From Croceitalea sp947503285 (GTDB lineage Bacteria > Bacteroidota > Bacteroidia > Flavobacteriales > Flavobacteriaceae), in NCBI RefSeq assembly GCF_036985505.1, contig NZ_BTGQ01000002.1, positions 310,001 to 374,000 of the forward strand: DNA of 64,000 bases. The letters are read 5' to 3'. Shown in pieces: positions 1 to 9,274 of the stretch. The position numbers and the translations under genes are program-made. Numbering within the stretch: position 1 is the first letter of the stretch; every line of letters starts with the position of its first letter. A model generated the notes under the pieces. That model had not been told where the DNA came from. It made no database searches and saw only the letters and a program-made list of their open reading frames with translations.

Positions 1-385
1 TTTCAACCAAACTTCGCTCTTCAATATGGTACGCCCCTGCCACAAACTCGGTTACCACTTTACGAACGTCTTCTTTTTTGAAAGTGGACAAAAAGCCCAA
101 TCGCCCGGTATTCACACCAACGATGGGAATCCCCAAATCTTTGACATAGGTAACTGCCCTTAGCATGGTACCATCACCCCCGAAACTTACGAACATATCA
201 AAAGAACCATCTAAACCATATGAGTTTGAAAAGGTTGGGTACACTTTTTCCTTTTCGGTCATGAATTCCATGAACGACTCTTCTAAGACCACTTCGGCCC
301 CCACCTTTTCCAATTCATCCAAAAGCTCGTAAACACAAACAATATCATGGTCTTGAAAAGATTGACCATAGACGGCAACTTTCAT
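1..385 (-). CDS. nadK: NAD kinase, N-terminal part (3' end outside window)
   Basis: ATP-dependent phosphorylation of NAD to NADP in the cytoplasm. About 128 residues are visible from an ATG at 385; the rest runs off the left edge. The family signature GGDGT lies at about residues 69-73 and the NTGRLGFL motif at about 92-99, both part of the nucleotide-binding core. The order NAD kinase, CBS protein, pdxJ is one I associate with flavobacteria. The start matches family lengths, since proteins begin directly with MKVA-type sequence. Identification is firm; only the C-terminal half is unseen. Confidence 0.95.
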   Translation of the reverse strand, partial: MKVAVYGQSFQDHDIVCVYELLDELEKVGAEVVLEESFMEFMTEKEKVYPTFSNSYGLDGSFDMFVSFGGDGTMLRAVTYVKDLGIPIVGVNTGRLGFLSTFKKEDVRKVVTEFVAGAYHIEERSLVE

Positions 386-450
386 TTGTTCCTATTTAAT
401 TTTAAACCAACAGAATTTTTGACACCAAGAAAAGGATTGTTTTAGAACCG

Positions 451-1107
451 CTAAACATTCAAATACTTTTTAAGGTAATCGGAGCGTTGCTTCAAGTCTT
501 CTAAAAACTGATCATCGTTATTACCAAATAAAATCGTGTAATTGTACCTTCTAAAGGTCTGTATTACCTCATTTAAATTAGATGCATTTATTTTAAGGGT
601 CACTTGTACGATATCATTGAAACTTTCGGTAATGAAAGCACCCAGTAATTTGTTGTTATTGCTCTCTACGATCTGGGCTATCTCACTAAAGGAATAATCC
701 TTTATACCTTTTGAGACCACTAAAATACCCCCTGGTTCGGTAAAAAATGGGGTTCCTATGAATACGGAAACGATATCATTAAGGTCATAATACCCCATGA
801 CCCTATTGGCGTCATCTAAAATGGGTAGGATGTTGGCCTCGTTTCGGGCAAATTTTTCCAACACGTCCAACCACGACGTTTCCGGAGTTACATGAAAAGA
901 TTCCAAATCATACCTAAACCCATCAATTTTCTTTTTTGCCTCAAAACAATCATGGTCATCCTCAGAGAGAAGCCCGATGAAAATACCATCTTCAACGACG
1001 GCGACATGGGAGAACGTGGTCTCTTCGAAAAATACCATGGGCTTTTTCAACGTCTCCTTGACTTCAAAAACCGGTAGTGTTTTTATGATTTGATTTTGGA
1101 TCTGCAT
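451..1107 (-). CDS. CBS domain protein
   Basis: A soluble protein of 218 residues with two CBS motifs (about residues 10-60 and 70-125) and a C-terminal ACT-like stretch (about 130-205). Such proteins bind adenine nucleotides and sense energy or redox state; the target is unknown. The open frame reaches up to 1149, but I prefer the ATG at 1107: a promoter-like sequence (a TTG about 17 bases before TATTTTG) lies between the two candidates, and family members begin just before the first CBS motif. It lies downstream of pdxJ in divergent orientation and upstream of the NAD kinase gene on the same strand, so it may share a transcript with that gene. Confidence 0.85.
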   Translation of the reverse strand: MQIQNQIIKTLPVFEVKETLKKPMVFFEETTFSHVAVVEDGIFIGLLSEDDHDCFEAKKKIDGFRYDLESFHVTPETSWLDVLEKFARNEANILPILDDANRVMGYYDLNDIVSVFIGTPFFTEPGGILVVSKGIKDYSFSEIAQIVESNNNKLLGAFITESFNDIVQVTLKINASNLNEVIQTFRRYNYTILFGNNDDQFLEDLKQRSDYLKKYLNV

Positions 1108-1166
1108 AGTTCTGATATCTTGTGCAAAATACGAATTTATATAGCGCAAAAGGCGTGCCTAATTTG

Positions 1167-1174
1167 TATTTTTG
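1167..1174 (+). promoter_or_regulatory. -7 box of pdxJ promoter
   Basis: TATTTTTG matches the Bacteroidota -7 consensus TAnnTTTG and lies 21 bases before the pdxJ start codon. I see no clear TTG at the -33 position, so strength is uncertain. Confidence 0.4.
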
Positions 1175-1195
1175 GGAAATTAGCGTAAAAATACC

Positions 1196-1909
1196 ATGAC
1201 AAAACTAAGCGTCAATATTAATAAACTGGCCACCTTACGGAACTCACGGGGTGGTAATGTACCCGACCTTATAAAAGCAACCAAGGATATTGAGGCTTTT
1301 GGCGCACAAGGAATAACGATTCATCCTAGGCCTGACGAACGACATATCCGTTATCAAGATGCACGCGATTTGAAGGGCGTGGTAAGCACCGAATTCAATA
1401 TCGAGGGAAATCCCATACCTAAATTTATCGATTTGGTACTTGAAGTTAAACCGACCCAGGTAACCCTGGTGCCCGATGCAGAAGATGCCATTACCTCAAA
1501 CTCGGGATGGGATACGATAAAACATAAGGCCTTTCTGAAGGAAACCATCCAAACTTTTAAATCGAACGGAATCCGCACCTCGATTTTTGTAGATCCAGAT
1601 GTGGCAATGGTAGAGGGGGCGGCATATACCGGAACCGATAGGATAGAACTCTACACCGAAAGTTTTGCACAGCATTATTTTGAGAAAAGGTCCGAAGCCA
1701 TCCAACCCTTTATCACCGCAGCGAACAAAGCAAGGGAAATGGATTTAGGCGTCAATGCGGGCCATGACCTAAGTCTTGACAATATCAAATATTTCAGTGA
1801 TCGTATACCCGACCTTTTAGAGGTCTCCATAGGACACGCCCTGATATGTGAATCACTCTATTTAGGACTCGAAAATGTTGTCAATATGTATTTACATCGT
1901 TTAGGTTAA
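1196..1909 (+). CDS. pdxJ: pyridoxine 5'-phosphate synthase PdxJ
   Basis: Condenses 1-deoxy-D-xylulose 5-phosphate with 3-amino-2-oxopropyl phosphate in de novo vitamin B6 synthesis. The 237-residue length is typical. Visible family motifs are the N-terminal strand VNINKLATLRNSRG, the IHPRPDERHI loop near residues 41-50, GVNAGHDLSL near 182-191 and the C-terminal VSIGHALICESLYLGLE phosphate-binding segment. The gene is divergent from the CBS gene. Its TAA stop overlaps the ATG of the next gene, so the two are probably translationally coupled. Confidence 0.97.
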   Translation: MTKLSVNINKLATLRNSRGGNVPDLIKATKDIEAFGAQGITIHPRPDERHIRYQDARDLKGVVSTEFNIEGNPIPKFIDLVLEVKPTQVTLVPDAEDAITSNSGWDTIKHKAFLKETIQTFKSNGIRTSIFVDPDVAMVEGAAYTGTDRIELYTESFAQHYFEKRSEAIQPFITAANKAREMDLGVNAGHDLSLDNIKYFSDRIPDLLEVSIGHALICESLYLGLENVVNMYLHRLG

Positions 1910-2679
1910 TGGAAGTACTGCATTCAAAAATTTTAGGACACGGTCGCCCACTACTCATTCTCCATGGGTTCCTTGGTATGTCCGATAATTGGAAAACACT
2001 AGGTAACCAATATACTGAAAAGGGGTATCAAGTACACCTGATCGACCAACGCAACCATGGTAAGAGCTTTCATTCACCAGACTTTGATTATCAATTTCTG
2101 GCCGGGGACGTCAATACCTATATGACCTTCCACCAAATACCTGAAGCGGCTATCTTAGGGCACTCCATGGGCGGTAAGACGGCCATGCAATTCGCCTGTA
2201 GTTACCCCGATAAGGTATCAAAACTCATCATTGCCGATATCGCACCGAAATTCTATCCCCCACACCATCAAGGGATTATCAATGCCCTCTTGAACTTTGA
2301 TTTTGGAACCTTATCAAGCCGCAAGGAAACAGACGAACAATTGAGTAAGTATTTGACCGATTTTGGCATACGTCAGTTTCTATTGAAAAACCTGTATTGG
2401 AAAGAGAAAAACAAACTTGCCCTACGCTTCAACCTTGCCGTTTTAAAAGATAAAATGGAAGAAATCGGGGCTACTATCGATGCCATGGATTCTTATGAAG
2501 GAGACACCTTGTTTTTAAGGGGTAGTAGGTCAGAATACATACTTCTTAATGACTTTGGGCATATAAAAAGGCATTTCCCGAAAGCTTCCCTTGAAACAAT
2601 CGCAAATGCCGGTCATTGGTTGCATGCCGAAAACCCAAAAGCTTTTTTCTCTAAAACAATGGAATTTTTGAATTCCTAA
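1909..2679 (+). CDS. alpha/beta hydrolase, YbfF-type esterase
   Basis: A cytoplasmic alpha/beta-fold hydrolase of 256 residues. The oxyanion-hole segment LHGFLGM lies at residues 18-24, the nucleophile elbow GHSMGG at 84-89 (Ser86), and the catalytic His in NAGHWLHAE near 236. The fold resembles the YbfF/acyl-CoA thioesterase branch of small esterases; the natural substrate is unknown. It overlaps the stop of pdxJ by one base. No function in B6 synthesis is known to me. A palindrome followed by a T-run (2695-2716) sits just after its stop. Confidence 0.85.
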   Translation: MEVLHSKILGHGRPLLILHGFLGMSDNWKTLGNQYTEKGYQVHLIDQRNHGKSFHSPDFDYQFLAGDVNTYMTFHQIPEAAILGHSMGGKTAMQFACSYPDKVSKLIIADIAPKFYPPHHQGIINALLNFDFGTLSSRKETDEQLSKYLTDFGIRQFLLKNLYWKEKNKLALRFNLAVLKDKMEEIGATIDAMDSYEGDTLFLRGSRSEYILLNDFGHIKRHFPKASLETIANAGHWLHAENPKAFFSKTMEFLNS

Positions 2680-2694
2680 ATTTCACCTCTATTT

Positions 2695-2717
2695 ATTATG
2701 CATGCATAATTTTTTTG
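2695..2717 (+). terminator. weak palindrome plus T-run after the esterase gene
   Basis: A perfect 16-base palindrome (ATTATGCA and its reverse complement) is followed directly by a run of T residues. It is AT-rich and has no natural loop, so it is a weak candidate terminator for pdxJ and the esterase gene. Confidence 0.35.
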
Positions 2718-2726
2718 CCGCATTTA

Positions 2727-2757
2727 TTGCTTGTATGGTAATTTTCTTCTAGTTTTG
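2727..2757 (+). promoter_or_regulatory. Bacteroidota-type promoter for the SGNH lipoprotein gene
   Basis: TTG at 2727-2729, a 20-base spacer, and TAGTTTTG at 2750-2757, matching the -33 TTG / -7 TAnnTTTG pattern. The coding start is 47 bases downstream, after an AT-rich leader. Confidence 0.65.
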
Positions 2758-2803
2758 GCAATACCGTGTAGATGAAATTAAACTAACTCAAATTAATTTT
2801 AAT

Positions 2804-4387
2804 ATGAAAAAGTTCCTCGCCCTAACAGGCTTTTTAGGACTGTTTGTAGTCTCCTGTTCTGATGACGACCCCATCGTAGATGACGAAATGATGAACGAAG
2901 AGCCTGTAGTCTTCACCAGTGGTACCGCAGATTTTTCCAATTATGTTTCCCTAGGCAACTCGCTAACTGCAGGGTTCTCAGACGCGGCCCTTTTTGTAGA
3001 TGGCCAAACAGCCTCCTTTCCAAACATGTTGGCCTCTAATTTTGCACTTGCCGGCGGTGGTGAATTCAATATTCCTTTTATGGCCGATAATTTAGGTGGG
3101 GCTACTTTGGGCGGCCAACAGATTTTGGGTAACCGTCTTATCCTATCTTTTGCAAGCGGTTCACCGGCACCTGTTCCCGTACAAGGTCAGGGAACCACTG
3201 AAATCTCAAATGTACTTTCTGGTTCTTTCAATAATATGGGGGTTCCTGGGGCTAAAAGTTTTCATCTTCTTGCACCTGGCTATGGTAATGTTGCCGGTGT
3301 TGCGGCCGGGCTGGCAAATCCATATTTTGCACGATTTGCCTCTAGTCCGAATACTACGATACTGGCCGATGCAGCTGCACAGAACCCAAGCTTTTTCACT
3401 TTATGGATTGGGAACAATGATATTCTTGGCTACGCCACTGCCGGTGGGGATGGCGTGAACCAATTGGGCAATCTAGACCCAAGCACCTACGGTGGTAGTG
3501 ATATTTCCGATCCCAACGTGGTGGCTGGATCAATCCAGGCCATTTTACAGACATTGACGGCCAATGGCGCCAAAGGGGTGATTGCCAATATTCCTGATGT
3601 AAGTACAATACCATTTTTAACAACAGTGCCTTTTAATCCGCTAGACCCGACAAATCCTGATTTTGGACCACAAATAGCAACATTGAATGCACAATTTGCT
3701 GGATTGAACCAAGTCTTCGACGCCCTTCAAGTGCCAGAAAGACGGATTGAATTCGCTACGGACGCAGCAAGTGCAGTTATCATAAAGGATGAAAGCCTTG
3801 CCGATCTCTCAGTACAAATTACACAAACCCTACAAGCCGTTGGCACCGATGCCGGCACAGCTGCCGTACTTGGCTTTCTTTACGGACAAGCCCGACAGGC
3901 AACAGCGGATGATTTGTTGGTTCTCACGAGTCAAACGGCAATTGCCCAACTGAATACCGATGCGTTCGCAACATTGCAACAACTTGGATTGCCCGCAGAA
4001 CAAGCCGGACAGCTGGCGGTTAATGGAATTACTTTTCCCTTGGAGGACAGATGGGTGCTTACCCCTGCTGAACAGGCGGAGGTCAATGCTACCGTACTCG
4101 CTTACAACGAAGCAATTGCAGGACTTGCATCACAATTCGATATTGCGATTGTTGATGCCAATTCCCTTTTAATAGAATTAGGCGTGTCTGGATTCACCTT
4201 GGCCGACGGTAGTGTAGTTAATGCTGATTTCGGTACTGGAGGTGGTTTTTCCCTCGACGGTGTTCATCCATCACCAAGGGGTTACGCCATTTTGGCCAAT
4301 GCCTTTGTAGAAGCCATCAATGCCAAATACGGTTCTAACCTACCCGGTGTCAATCCACTTGAATTTACTGGATTATATCTTCAATAA
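2804..4387 (+). CDS. SGNH/GDSL-like lipoprotein hydrolase
   Basis: A 527-residue envelope lipoprotein. The signal peptide ends in a lipobox with Cys18, followed by an acidic SDDDP stretch of the kind that directs Bacteroidota lipoproteins outward. SGNH-hydrolase blocks are present: the nucleophile block LGNSLTAG (Ser53, with Asn in place of the usual GDSL Asp), IGNND at about 202-206, and the catalytic DGVHPS block with Asp485 and His488. Likely an esterase or deacetylase acting on surface or dietary glycans or lipids; the substrate is unknown. It has its own promoter and a strong terminator, so it is monocistronic. Confidence 0.8.
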   Translation: MKKFLALTGFLGLFVVSCSDDDPIVDDEMMNEEPVVFTSGTADFSNYVSLGNSLTAGFSDAALFVDGQTASFPNMLASNFALAGGGEFNIPFMADNLGGATLGGQQILGNRLILSFASGSPAPVPVQGQGTTEISNVLSGSFNNMGVPGAKSFHLLAPGYGNVAGVAAGLANPYFARFASSPNTTILADAAAQNPSFFTLWIGNNDILGYATAGGDGVNQLGNLDPSTYGGSDISDPNVVAGSIQAILQTLTANGAKGVIANIPDVSTIPFLTTVPFNPLDPTNPDFGPQIATLNAQFAGLNQVFDALQVPERRIEFATDAASAVIIKDESLADLSVQITQTLQAVGTDAGTAAVLGFLYGQARQATADDLLVLTSQTAIAQLNTDAFATLQQLGLPAEQAGQLAVNGITFPLEDRWVLTPAEQAEVNATVLAYNEAIAGLASQFDIAIVDANSLLIELGVSGFTLADGSVVNADFGTGGGFSLDGVHPSPRGYAILANAFVEAINAKYGSNLPGVNPLEFTGLYLQ

Positions 4388-4410
4388 TAAAAAATTAAAA
4401 TTAGTATCTT

Positions 4411-4440
4411 AAAGGCATCGTTTTAACGATGCCTTTTTCT
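4411..4440 (+). terminator. rho-independent terminator of the SGNH gene
   Basis: Twelve-base arms AAAGGCATCGTT and AACGATGCCTTT with a two-base gap, followed by T residues. An in-frame ATG at 4429 for the next gene falls inside the second arm, which argues against that ATG as a start. Confidence 0.85.
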
Positions 4441-4455
4441 TTCAAAAAAAAATTG

Positions 4456-4806
4456 ATGAAGTTCATTCTAAGAATTCTTTTAAGTGCATTGGCCGTAGTA
4501 CTATTGGCAAAATTACTACCTGGTATAGGGGTGGATTCTTATGTTACCGCAATCGTTGTCGCCTTGGTCTTAGGCCTTTTGAATTTTTTGGTCAAGCCAG
4601 TTTTGGTCATTCTAACTTTACCCGTAACCTTAGTGACTTTTGGGCTTTTTCTACTGGTTATCAATGCGATAATCATATTACTTGCAGACTATTTTGTTAC
4701 AGGTTTTGAGGTGCAAAGTGTATTGTGGGCCATTGTTTTCAGCCTGCTATTGTCCTTTTTACAATCCATTTTATTTTCCATCTTAAAAGAAGATAAAAAG
4801 AAGTAA
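4456..4806 (+). CDS. phage-holin-family-IV-like small membrane protein
   Basis: A 116-residue integral membrane protein with about four hydrophobic helices and a short lysine-rich cytoplasmic tail (KEDKKK). The pattern LLPGIGV...LNFLVKPVLVILTLPVTLVTFGLFLLVINA is characteristic of the small Pfam family annotated as mycobacterial 4-TM phage holin, which is widespread in bacteria unconnected to phages. Function is unknown. The ATG at 4456 is chosen because the upstream ATG at 4429 lies inside the preceding terminator hairpin. Confidence 0.8.
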   Translation: MKFILRILLSALAVVLLAKLLPGIGVDSYVTAIVVALVLGLLNFLVKPVLVILTLPVTLVTFGLFLLVINAIIILLADYFVTGFEVQSVLWAIVFSLLLSFLQSILFSILKEDKKK

Positions 4807-4838
4807 GTTTTTCAATTGATTTACAACTAATTAAAAAG

Positions 4839-4869
4839 TTGTCGAGCAATGGAAAATATAGTATTTTTG
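4839..4869 (+). promoter_or_regulatory. promoter of the trigger factor gene
   Basis: TTG at 4839-4841, an exact 20-base spacer, then TATTTTTG at 4862-4869: a full match to the Bacteroidota consensus, 35 bases before the start codon. Confidence 0.75.
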
Positions 4870-4903
4870 CCTCCCGTTTTTGAGCAAAGCAAATCAAGTA
4901 TAG

Positions 4904-6226
4904 ATGAATATTACAAAAGAACAGATTGACGACCTTAATGCCGTTGTAAAAGTAGCCATCACCAAAGATGACTATAAAGAAAAGGTTGACACTATTTTAA
5001 AAGATTACAGAAAACAAGCTAACATACCAGGCTTTAGAAAAGGCCAAGTACCTATGGGCCTGATCAAAAAACAATATGGTAAAGCGGTATTGGTAGATGA
5101 GGTAAACAAACTGCTTCAAGACAATCTGAACAAATACCTTACCGAAGAAAAACTGGACGTTCTCGGAAATCCACTACCAAAACAACAAGAAAGTTTTAAT
5201 TGGGATGCCGATGAACTTGCCTTTGAATTTGAATTGGGATTGGCACCCGCCTTCGATGTGCAGTTGAAAACGAAAAAGGCCATTACCCAATACAAAATCG
5301 TTGCAGACAAAAAGATGGTAGACGAGCAAGTTGAACGTATTCAAAAACAATACGGTAAAATCGTTTCGAAGACCGAAGTGGCAAAAAATTATGAAGTCAG
5401 TGGTACGTTTAAGAACGAAGATGAGGAAATAGACCATAAGACGACCGTAGAGCTCGACAAAATAAAAAGTAAAAAGGCCATAGAAAGTCTGGTTGGTAAA
5501 AAAGTCGGTGAAACCGTTTCTTTAAAAACAAAAGGGCTTTTCAAAGAAGATTACCTGCTTTCTGCAGCTTTGGGCTTGGATAAGGAAAAAGCCGAGAAAT
5601 TGAATATCGAAGTTGATTTCACTATCGAGGAAATCAATGAGCGGCAACCGGCCAAATTAGACCAAGAACTTTTTGACAAACTTTTTGGAAAAGATACCGT
5701 AACTTCTGAAAAAGAATTAAAGGATAAGATCAAGGAAGATTCAGAGAAGCAGTTTGAGCAACAGGCCGATCAAAAATTACTCAATGATATTACCGAGAAA
5801 TTGATCGCTGATACCAAGTTCGACCTGCCAACCGATTTTCTTCAAAAATGGATACAGGTCAGTGGGGAGAACCCGTTAAGTGAAGATGAGGCCAAAGAAG
5901 AGTTTGAAAAATCTGAAAAAGGATTGCGCTACCAACTTATTGAGGGAAAACTGATTAACGAAAATGATCTGCAAGTCCAATTTGATGAATTGAAGGAATT
6001 CGCCAAAGGTTTCATCAAATCACAAATGGCCCAATACGGTCATTTGGATCCCCAAGAGGAAGAACTTGAAAACATAGCGGCACGGGTGATGGGCAATCAA
6101 GATGAGGTGAAACGAATGTCTGAACAATTGATGAGCCAAAAACTGCTTAACCTCTATAAAGAGAAGGCAAATTTAAAGGTAAAGGAAATCAGTTATGAGA
6201 ACTTTGTAAAAGAGGTTTACGGATAG
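4904..6226 (+). CDS. tig: trigger factor, ribosome-associated chaperone
   Basis: Binds nascent chains at the ribosome exit tunnel and has a chaperone cage formed by its C-terminal domain. It is 440 residues long. The ribosome-docking loop is recognisable in the IPGFRKGQVP segment (about residues 40-50). The central PPIase-like domain is shorter and divergent, as is usual in Bacteroidota. The rest is a charged, helical C-terminal domain. Placement directly upstream of clpP and clpX is a widely conserved arrangement, but a strong terminator separates it from clpP here. Confidence 0.95.
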   Translation: MNITKEQIDDLNAVVKVAITKDDYKEKVDTILKDYRKQANIPGFRKGQVPMGLIKKQYGKAVLVDEVNKLLQDNLNKYLTEEKLDVLGNPLPKQQESFNWDADELAFEFELGLAPAFDVQLKTKKAITQYKIVADKKMVDEQVERIQKQYGKIVSKTEVAKNYEVSGTFKNEDEEIDHKTTVELDKIKSKKAIESLVGKKVGETVSLKTKGLFKEDYLLSAALGLDKEKAEKLNIEVDFTIEEINERQPAKLDQELFDKLFGKDTVTSEKELKDKIKEDSEKQFEQQADQKLLNDITEKLIADTKFDLPTDFLQKWIQVSGENPLSEDEAKEEFEKSEKGLRYQLIEGKLINENDLQVQFDELKEFAKGFIKSQMAQYGHLDPQEEELENIAARVMGNQDEVKRMSEQLMSQKLLNLYKEKANLKVKEISYENFVKEVYG

Positions 6227-6251
6227 CGTACCAAATAATATGTATCTTTAC

Positions 6252-6284
6252 GGTTCTGGAATTTCGAATTCCAGAACCTTTTTT
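6252..6284 (+). terminator. terminator of tig
   Basis: A perfect 12-base stem (GGTTCTGGAATT) with a TCG loop, followed by TTTTTTG. It separates tig from clpP, so clpP needs read-through or its own promoter. Confidence 0.88.
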
Positions 6285-6310
6285 GTTTAAAAAAACAGCT
6301 AAAAAATCCT

Positions 6311-6991
6311 ATGGATTACGGAAAAGAGTTTAAAAAATACGCCACTCAGCATCAAGGTATCAATAGTATGTACTACGACCAAATCGTAAGTAGTATGTAC
6401 CCTGTTAATTTGACCCCCAATATCATTGAAGAACGACAGATGAACATCGCCGTGTTCGATGTGTTCTCTAGATTGATGATGGATCGCATCATTTTTTTAG
6501 GTACCGGTATCAATGATCAAGTAGCGAATATCGTGCAGGCCCAATTGCTATTTTTAGAAAGTACCGATGCTTCAAAAGATATTTCAATCTACATCAATTC
6601 ACCTGGTGGAAGTGTTTATGCAGGTTTGGGTATTTATGATACGATGCAGTTCATTAAACCCGATGTTGCGACCATCTGTACAGGAATGGCGGCATCAATG
6701 GGTGCCGTACTATTATGTGCCGGCCAAAAGGGCAAGCGAAGCGGTCTGACCCATTCACGGGTCATGATTCACCAGCCTATGGGGGGTGCGCAAGGACAAG
6801 CTAGCGATATTGAAATCACTGCTAAGGAAATTTTAAAACTGAAAGAAGAGCTTTATGCCATTATTGCCAATCATTCTGGACAGACTTTTGACAAAGTTCA
6901 TGATGATAGTGATCGCGATTATTGGATGAAAGCCCAAGAAGCCAAAGAATACGGCATGATTGATGAAATCTTGGTAAGGGATCGCCCTTAG
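6311..6991 (+). CDS. clpP: ATP-dependent Clp protease proteolytic subunit
   Basis: The serine protease core of the ClpXP complex. It has 226 residues with the INSPGGSVYAG oxyanion segment (about 95-105), catalytic Ser129 in TGMAASMGA and His154 in MIHQPMGG; the Asp lies in the SDRDYWM region near the C-terminus. The N-terminal extension before the usual ClpP start is longer than in E. coli, which is common in Bacteroidota. The partner ATPase gene clpX follows after 96 bases. Confidence 0.97.
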   Translation: MDYGKEFKKYATQHQGINSMYYDQIVSSMYPVNLTPNIIEERQMNIAVFDVFSRLMMDRIIFLGTGINDQVANIVQAQLLFLESTDASKDISIYINSPGGSVYAGLGIYDTMQFIKPDVATICTGMAASMGAVLLCAGQKGKRSGLTHSRVMIHQPMGGAQGQASDIEITAKEILKLKEELYAIIANHSGQTFDKVHDDSDRDYWMKAQEAKEYGMIDEILVRDRP

Positions 6992-7087
6992 CTACGTCTA
7001 ACCAAGGGGGAGAAACGATAATCTTGTTGCTTTAAAAAGAAAAGTTCTTTTTTTCCGTTTGTATATTGAAGAAATTTAAAAGCTTTT

Positions 7088-8323
7088 ATGGCCAAAGAAA
7101 ATTTAGAATGTTCCTTTTGCGGAAGAAAAAAGCCAGAGACCAATCTTTTGATAGCGGGTTTGGATGCACATATTTGTGACCGTTGTATAGAACAGGCGCA
7201 CAGCATCGTTGCCGAAGAATCGAAGCAATCAAAAAGTAACGATCTTTCTTCAGAATTGGTCTTGAAAAAACCGTTGGAAATAAAAGATTTTCTGGATACG
7301 TTTATCATAGGTCAAGAGCGAACCAAGAAAGTACTCTCGGTAGCCGTCTATAACCATTACAAAAGACTTTTGCAGGTTAAGGGCAAAGATGATGATATAG
7401 AGATCCAAAAAAGTAATATCATCATGGTCGGGCAGACCGGTACAGGAAAAACCTTGATGGCGAAAACCATCGCACGAATGCTCAACGTACCGTTGGCCAT
7501 TGTCGATGCCACAGTATTGACTGAAGCCGGCTATGTAGGTGAAGATGTGGAAAGTATTTTGACCAGATTACTTCAGGCCGCGGATTACAATCTCGAAAAA
7601 GCGGAAAGGGGTATCGTTTTTATAGATGAAATCGATAAGATAGCCCGCAAAAGTGACAACCCTTCCATTACAAGGGATGTTTCAGGAGAAGGGGTACAAC
7701 AAGGGCTTTTAAAACTTTTGGAAGGCACGGTAGTCAACGTACCACCGAAGGGGGGTAGAAAACATCCCGATCAAAAGTTCATAGAGGTCAATACCGAAAA
7801 TATCCTTTTTGTGGCCGGTGGGGCCTTTGATGGTATTGAGAGGATGATAACCAAAAGATTGAACATGCAAGCCGTGGGGTATAGTGCCTCAAAAGCTGAA
7901 GATCGCCTTGATAATGAAAATATCCTACAATACATCATCCCTAAGGATTTAAAAGAATTTGGTTTGATTCCTGAGATTATCGGTAGGCTTCCAGTGCTTA
8001 CCCATATGAATCCGTTGGATAGAAAAACGCTTCGCGCCATTCTTACCGAACCAAAAAATGCCATCATCAAACAATATGAAAAACTGTTTGCCATGGATGA
8101 TATTACGTTCAGCATTACGGATCAGGCATTGAACTATATCGTGGATAAAGCTGTCGAATACAAGCTTGGGGCCAGGGGGCTGCGATCTTTGTGTGAGGCC
8201 ATCTTTACCGATGCCATGTTTACCTTACCAAGTAGTGAGGATAAAGAATTCAAGGTTTCTAAGGCATATGCAGAAGATAAATTATCTTATGAAACCATCA
8301 AAAAGTTAAAAGCGGTCTCGTAA
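7088..8323 (+). CDS. clpX: ATP-dependent Clp protease ATP-binding subunit ClpX
   Basis: An AAA+ unfoldase that feeds substrates to ClpP. It has 411 residues: N-terminal C4 zinc-binding domain (Cys8, Cys11, Cys30, Cys33), Walker A GQTGTGKT at about 115-122, Walker B IVFIDEID at about 174-182, and a C-terminal small domain with the ARGLR sensor-2 motif. The ClpP-docking loop region is present (family-typical IGR around residue 300). A terminator follows at 8379. Confidence 0.97.
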   Translation: MAKENLECSFCGRKKPETNLLIAGLDAHICDRCIEQAHSIVAEESKQSKSNDLSSELVLKKPLEIKDFLDTFIIGQERTKKVLSVAVYNHYKRLLQVKGKDDDIEIQKSNIIMVGQTGTGKTLMAKTIARMLNVPLAIVDATVLTEAGYVGEDVESILTRLLQAADYNLEKAERGIVFIDEIDKIARKSDNPSITRDVSGEGVQQGLLKLLEGTVVNVPPKGGRKHPDQKFIEVNTENILFVAGGAFDGIERMITKRLNMQAVGYSASKAEDRLDNENILQYIIPKDLKEFGLIPEIIGRLPVLTHMNPLDRKTLRAILTEPKNAIIKQYEKLFAMDDITFSITDQALNYIVDKAVEYKLGARGLRSLCEAIFTDAMFTLPSSEDKEFKVSKAYAEDKLSYETIKKLKAVS

Positions 8324-8378
8324 TAAAAATCGCTTTGTTTCCGTTCCAATATAGCACGATGGACGGTTATGATATAAG

Positions 8379-8404
8379 AAAGGGACCATTTCAGGTCCCT
8401 TTCC
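8379..8404 (+). terminator. terminator after clpX, probably bidirectional
   Basis: Arms AAAGGGACC and GGTCCCTTT around the six-base loop ATTTCA, between convergent clpX and the M57 gene. The A/T-flanked arms could end transcription from either side. Confidence 0.75.
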
Positions 8405-8428
8405 ATTTCCTGAATTTATGACATTACC

Positions 8429-9274
8429 TTAATAAAGAAAGCGCAATGCCGTGATATCATTGTTGTTGAACTCGCCATTGACATTATTGTTAAAACAGGC
8501 CAGCATGATGGAATTCGGGTCAAAACCAGATGGCGTTCCAGGTATTTGAATCGCACCCACACCCGCTGAACCTTCATTTACGTTATCACCACAGCTTTGA
8601 CGACTGAAATAATCGGTATGACGGAAGCCTATGGAGTGACCCATCTCGTGGGTAATCACATGTTCGTTCACATTATTGGAGCTATTGGCCAAGCCATAAA
8701 TTTGGATAAACTTATTCGGATTGCCGCCGGAGGGAAAACCGGCAGATCCCCCAGAGCGACCTGGATTATTCACCGAATTATCATAAATGACCATATCGGC
8801 ATTGGTCGATGCGGCAAAACGAAGACTGAATTGAATATCAAGGTTCAATCTATTGTAATTATTTATGGCCCACTGTAGACCTGTTCTACCCCTACTACTA
8901 AGGGCAAACTGACCACCAGTGTATCCTATAACACTAATGGTTCTTGGTTGACTTACCAAATTATTGGTTCGGTATTGCTCACTCCAAATCTCAACATCTC
9001 CACCTTTAAGATCATCCATGGCTTGTATCTGCTCCGTGCTAAAAAACAAATCCTCAACCAAAATACCCTCTTGCGAACTACCATCAGGATATTGGTTTAC
9101 AAAAGGTTCCGCAGCATCGGCATTTAGAAAAAACCCATCTAATTTTACCTTCAAATCATTGCTTACGGTCTCGGGGGTGGCCGTTTCCGTTGCCAAGTCC
9201 TCCGTTTCACACGAAGTGGTCAGAAGCAATGAGGAAACCGCAAATAATTTCATAAAATTTCGTAAATTTTTCAT
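8429..9274 (-). CDS. M57-type zinc metalloprotease lipoprotein
   Basis: A 281-residue lipoprotein. The signal peptide has Cys22 in the lipobox LLLTTSC. The zinc-binding motif HEMGHSIGFRH at about residues 209-219 has the extended HExxHxxGxxH form of metzincin-like proteases, and the surrounding ITHEMGHSIGFRHTD matches the dual-action HEIGH (M57) family. Likely an envelope or secreted protease; substrate unknown. It is divergent from the subtilase gene across a 449-base gap, so the two proteases may share a control region, but I see no common operator. Confidence 0.85.
   Translation of the reverse strand: MKNLRNFMKLFAVSSLLLTTSCETEDLATETATPETVSNDLKVKLDGFFLNADAAEPFVNQYPDGSSQEGILVEDLFFSTEQIQAMDDLKGGDVEIWSEQYRTNNLVSQPRTISVIGYTGGQFALSSRGRTGLQWAINNYNRLNLDIQFSLRFAASTNADMVIYDNSVNNPGRSGGSAGFPSGGNPNKFIQIYGLANSSNNVNEHVITHEMGHSIGFRHTDYFSRQSCGDNVNEGSAGVGAIQIPGTPSGFDPNSIMLACFNNNVNGEFNNNDITALRFLY

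Noticed and set aside
4429..4456. Upstream ATG for the small membrane protein
   Set aside because: It lies inside the terminator stem of the previous gene.
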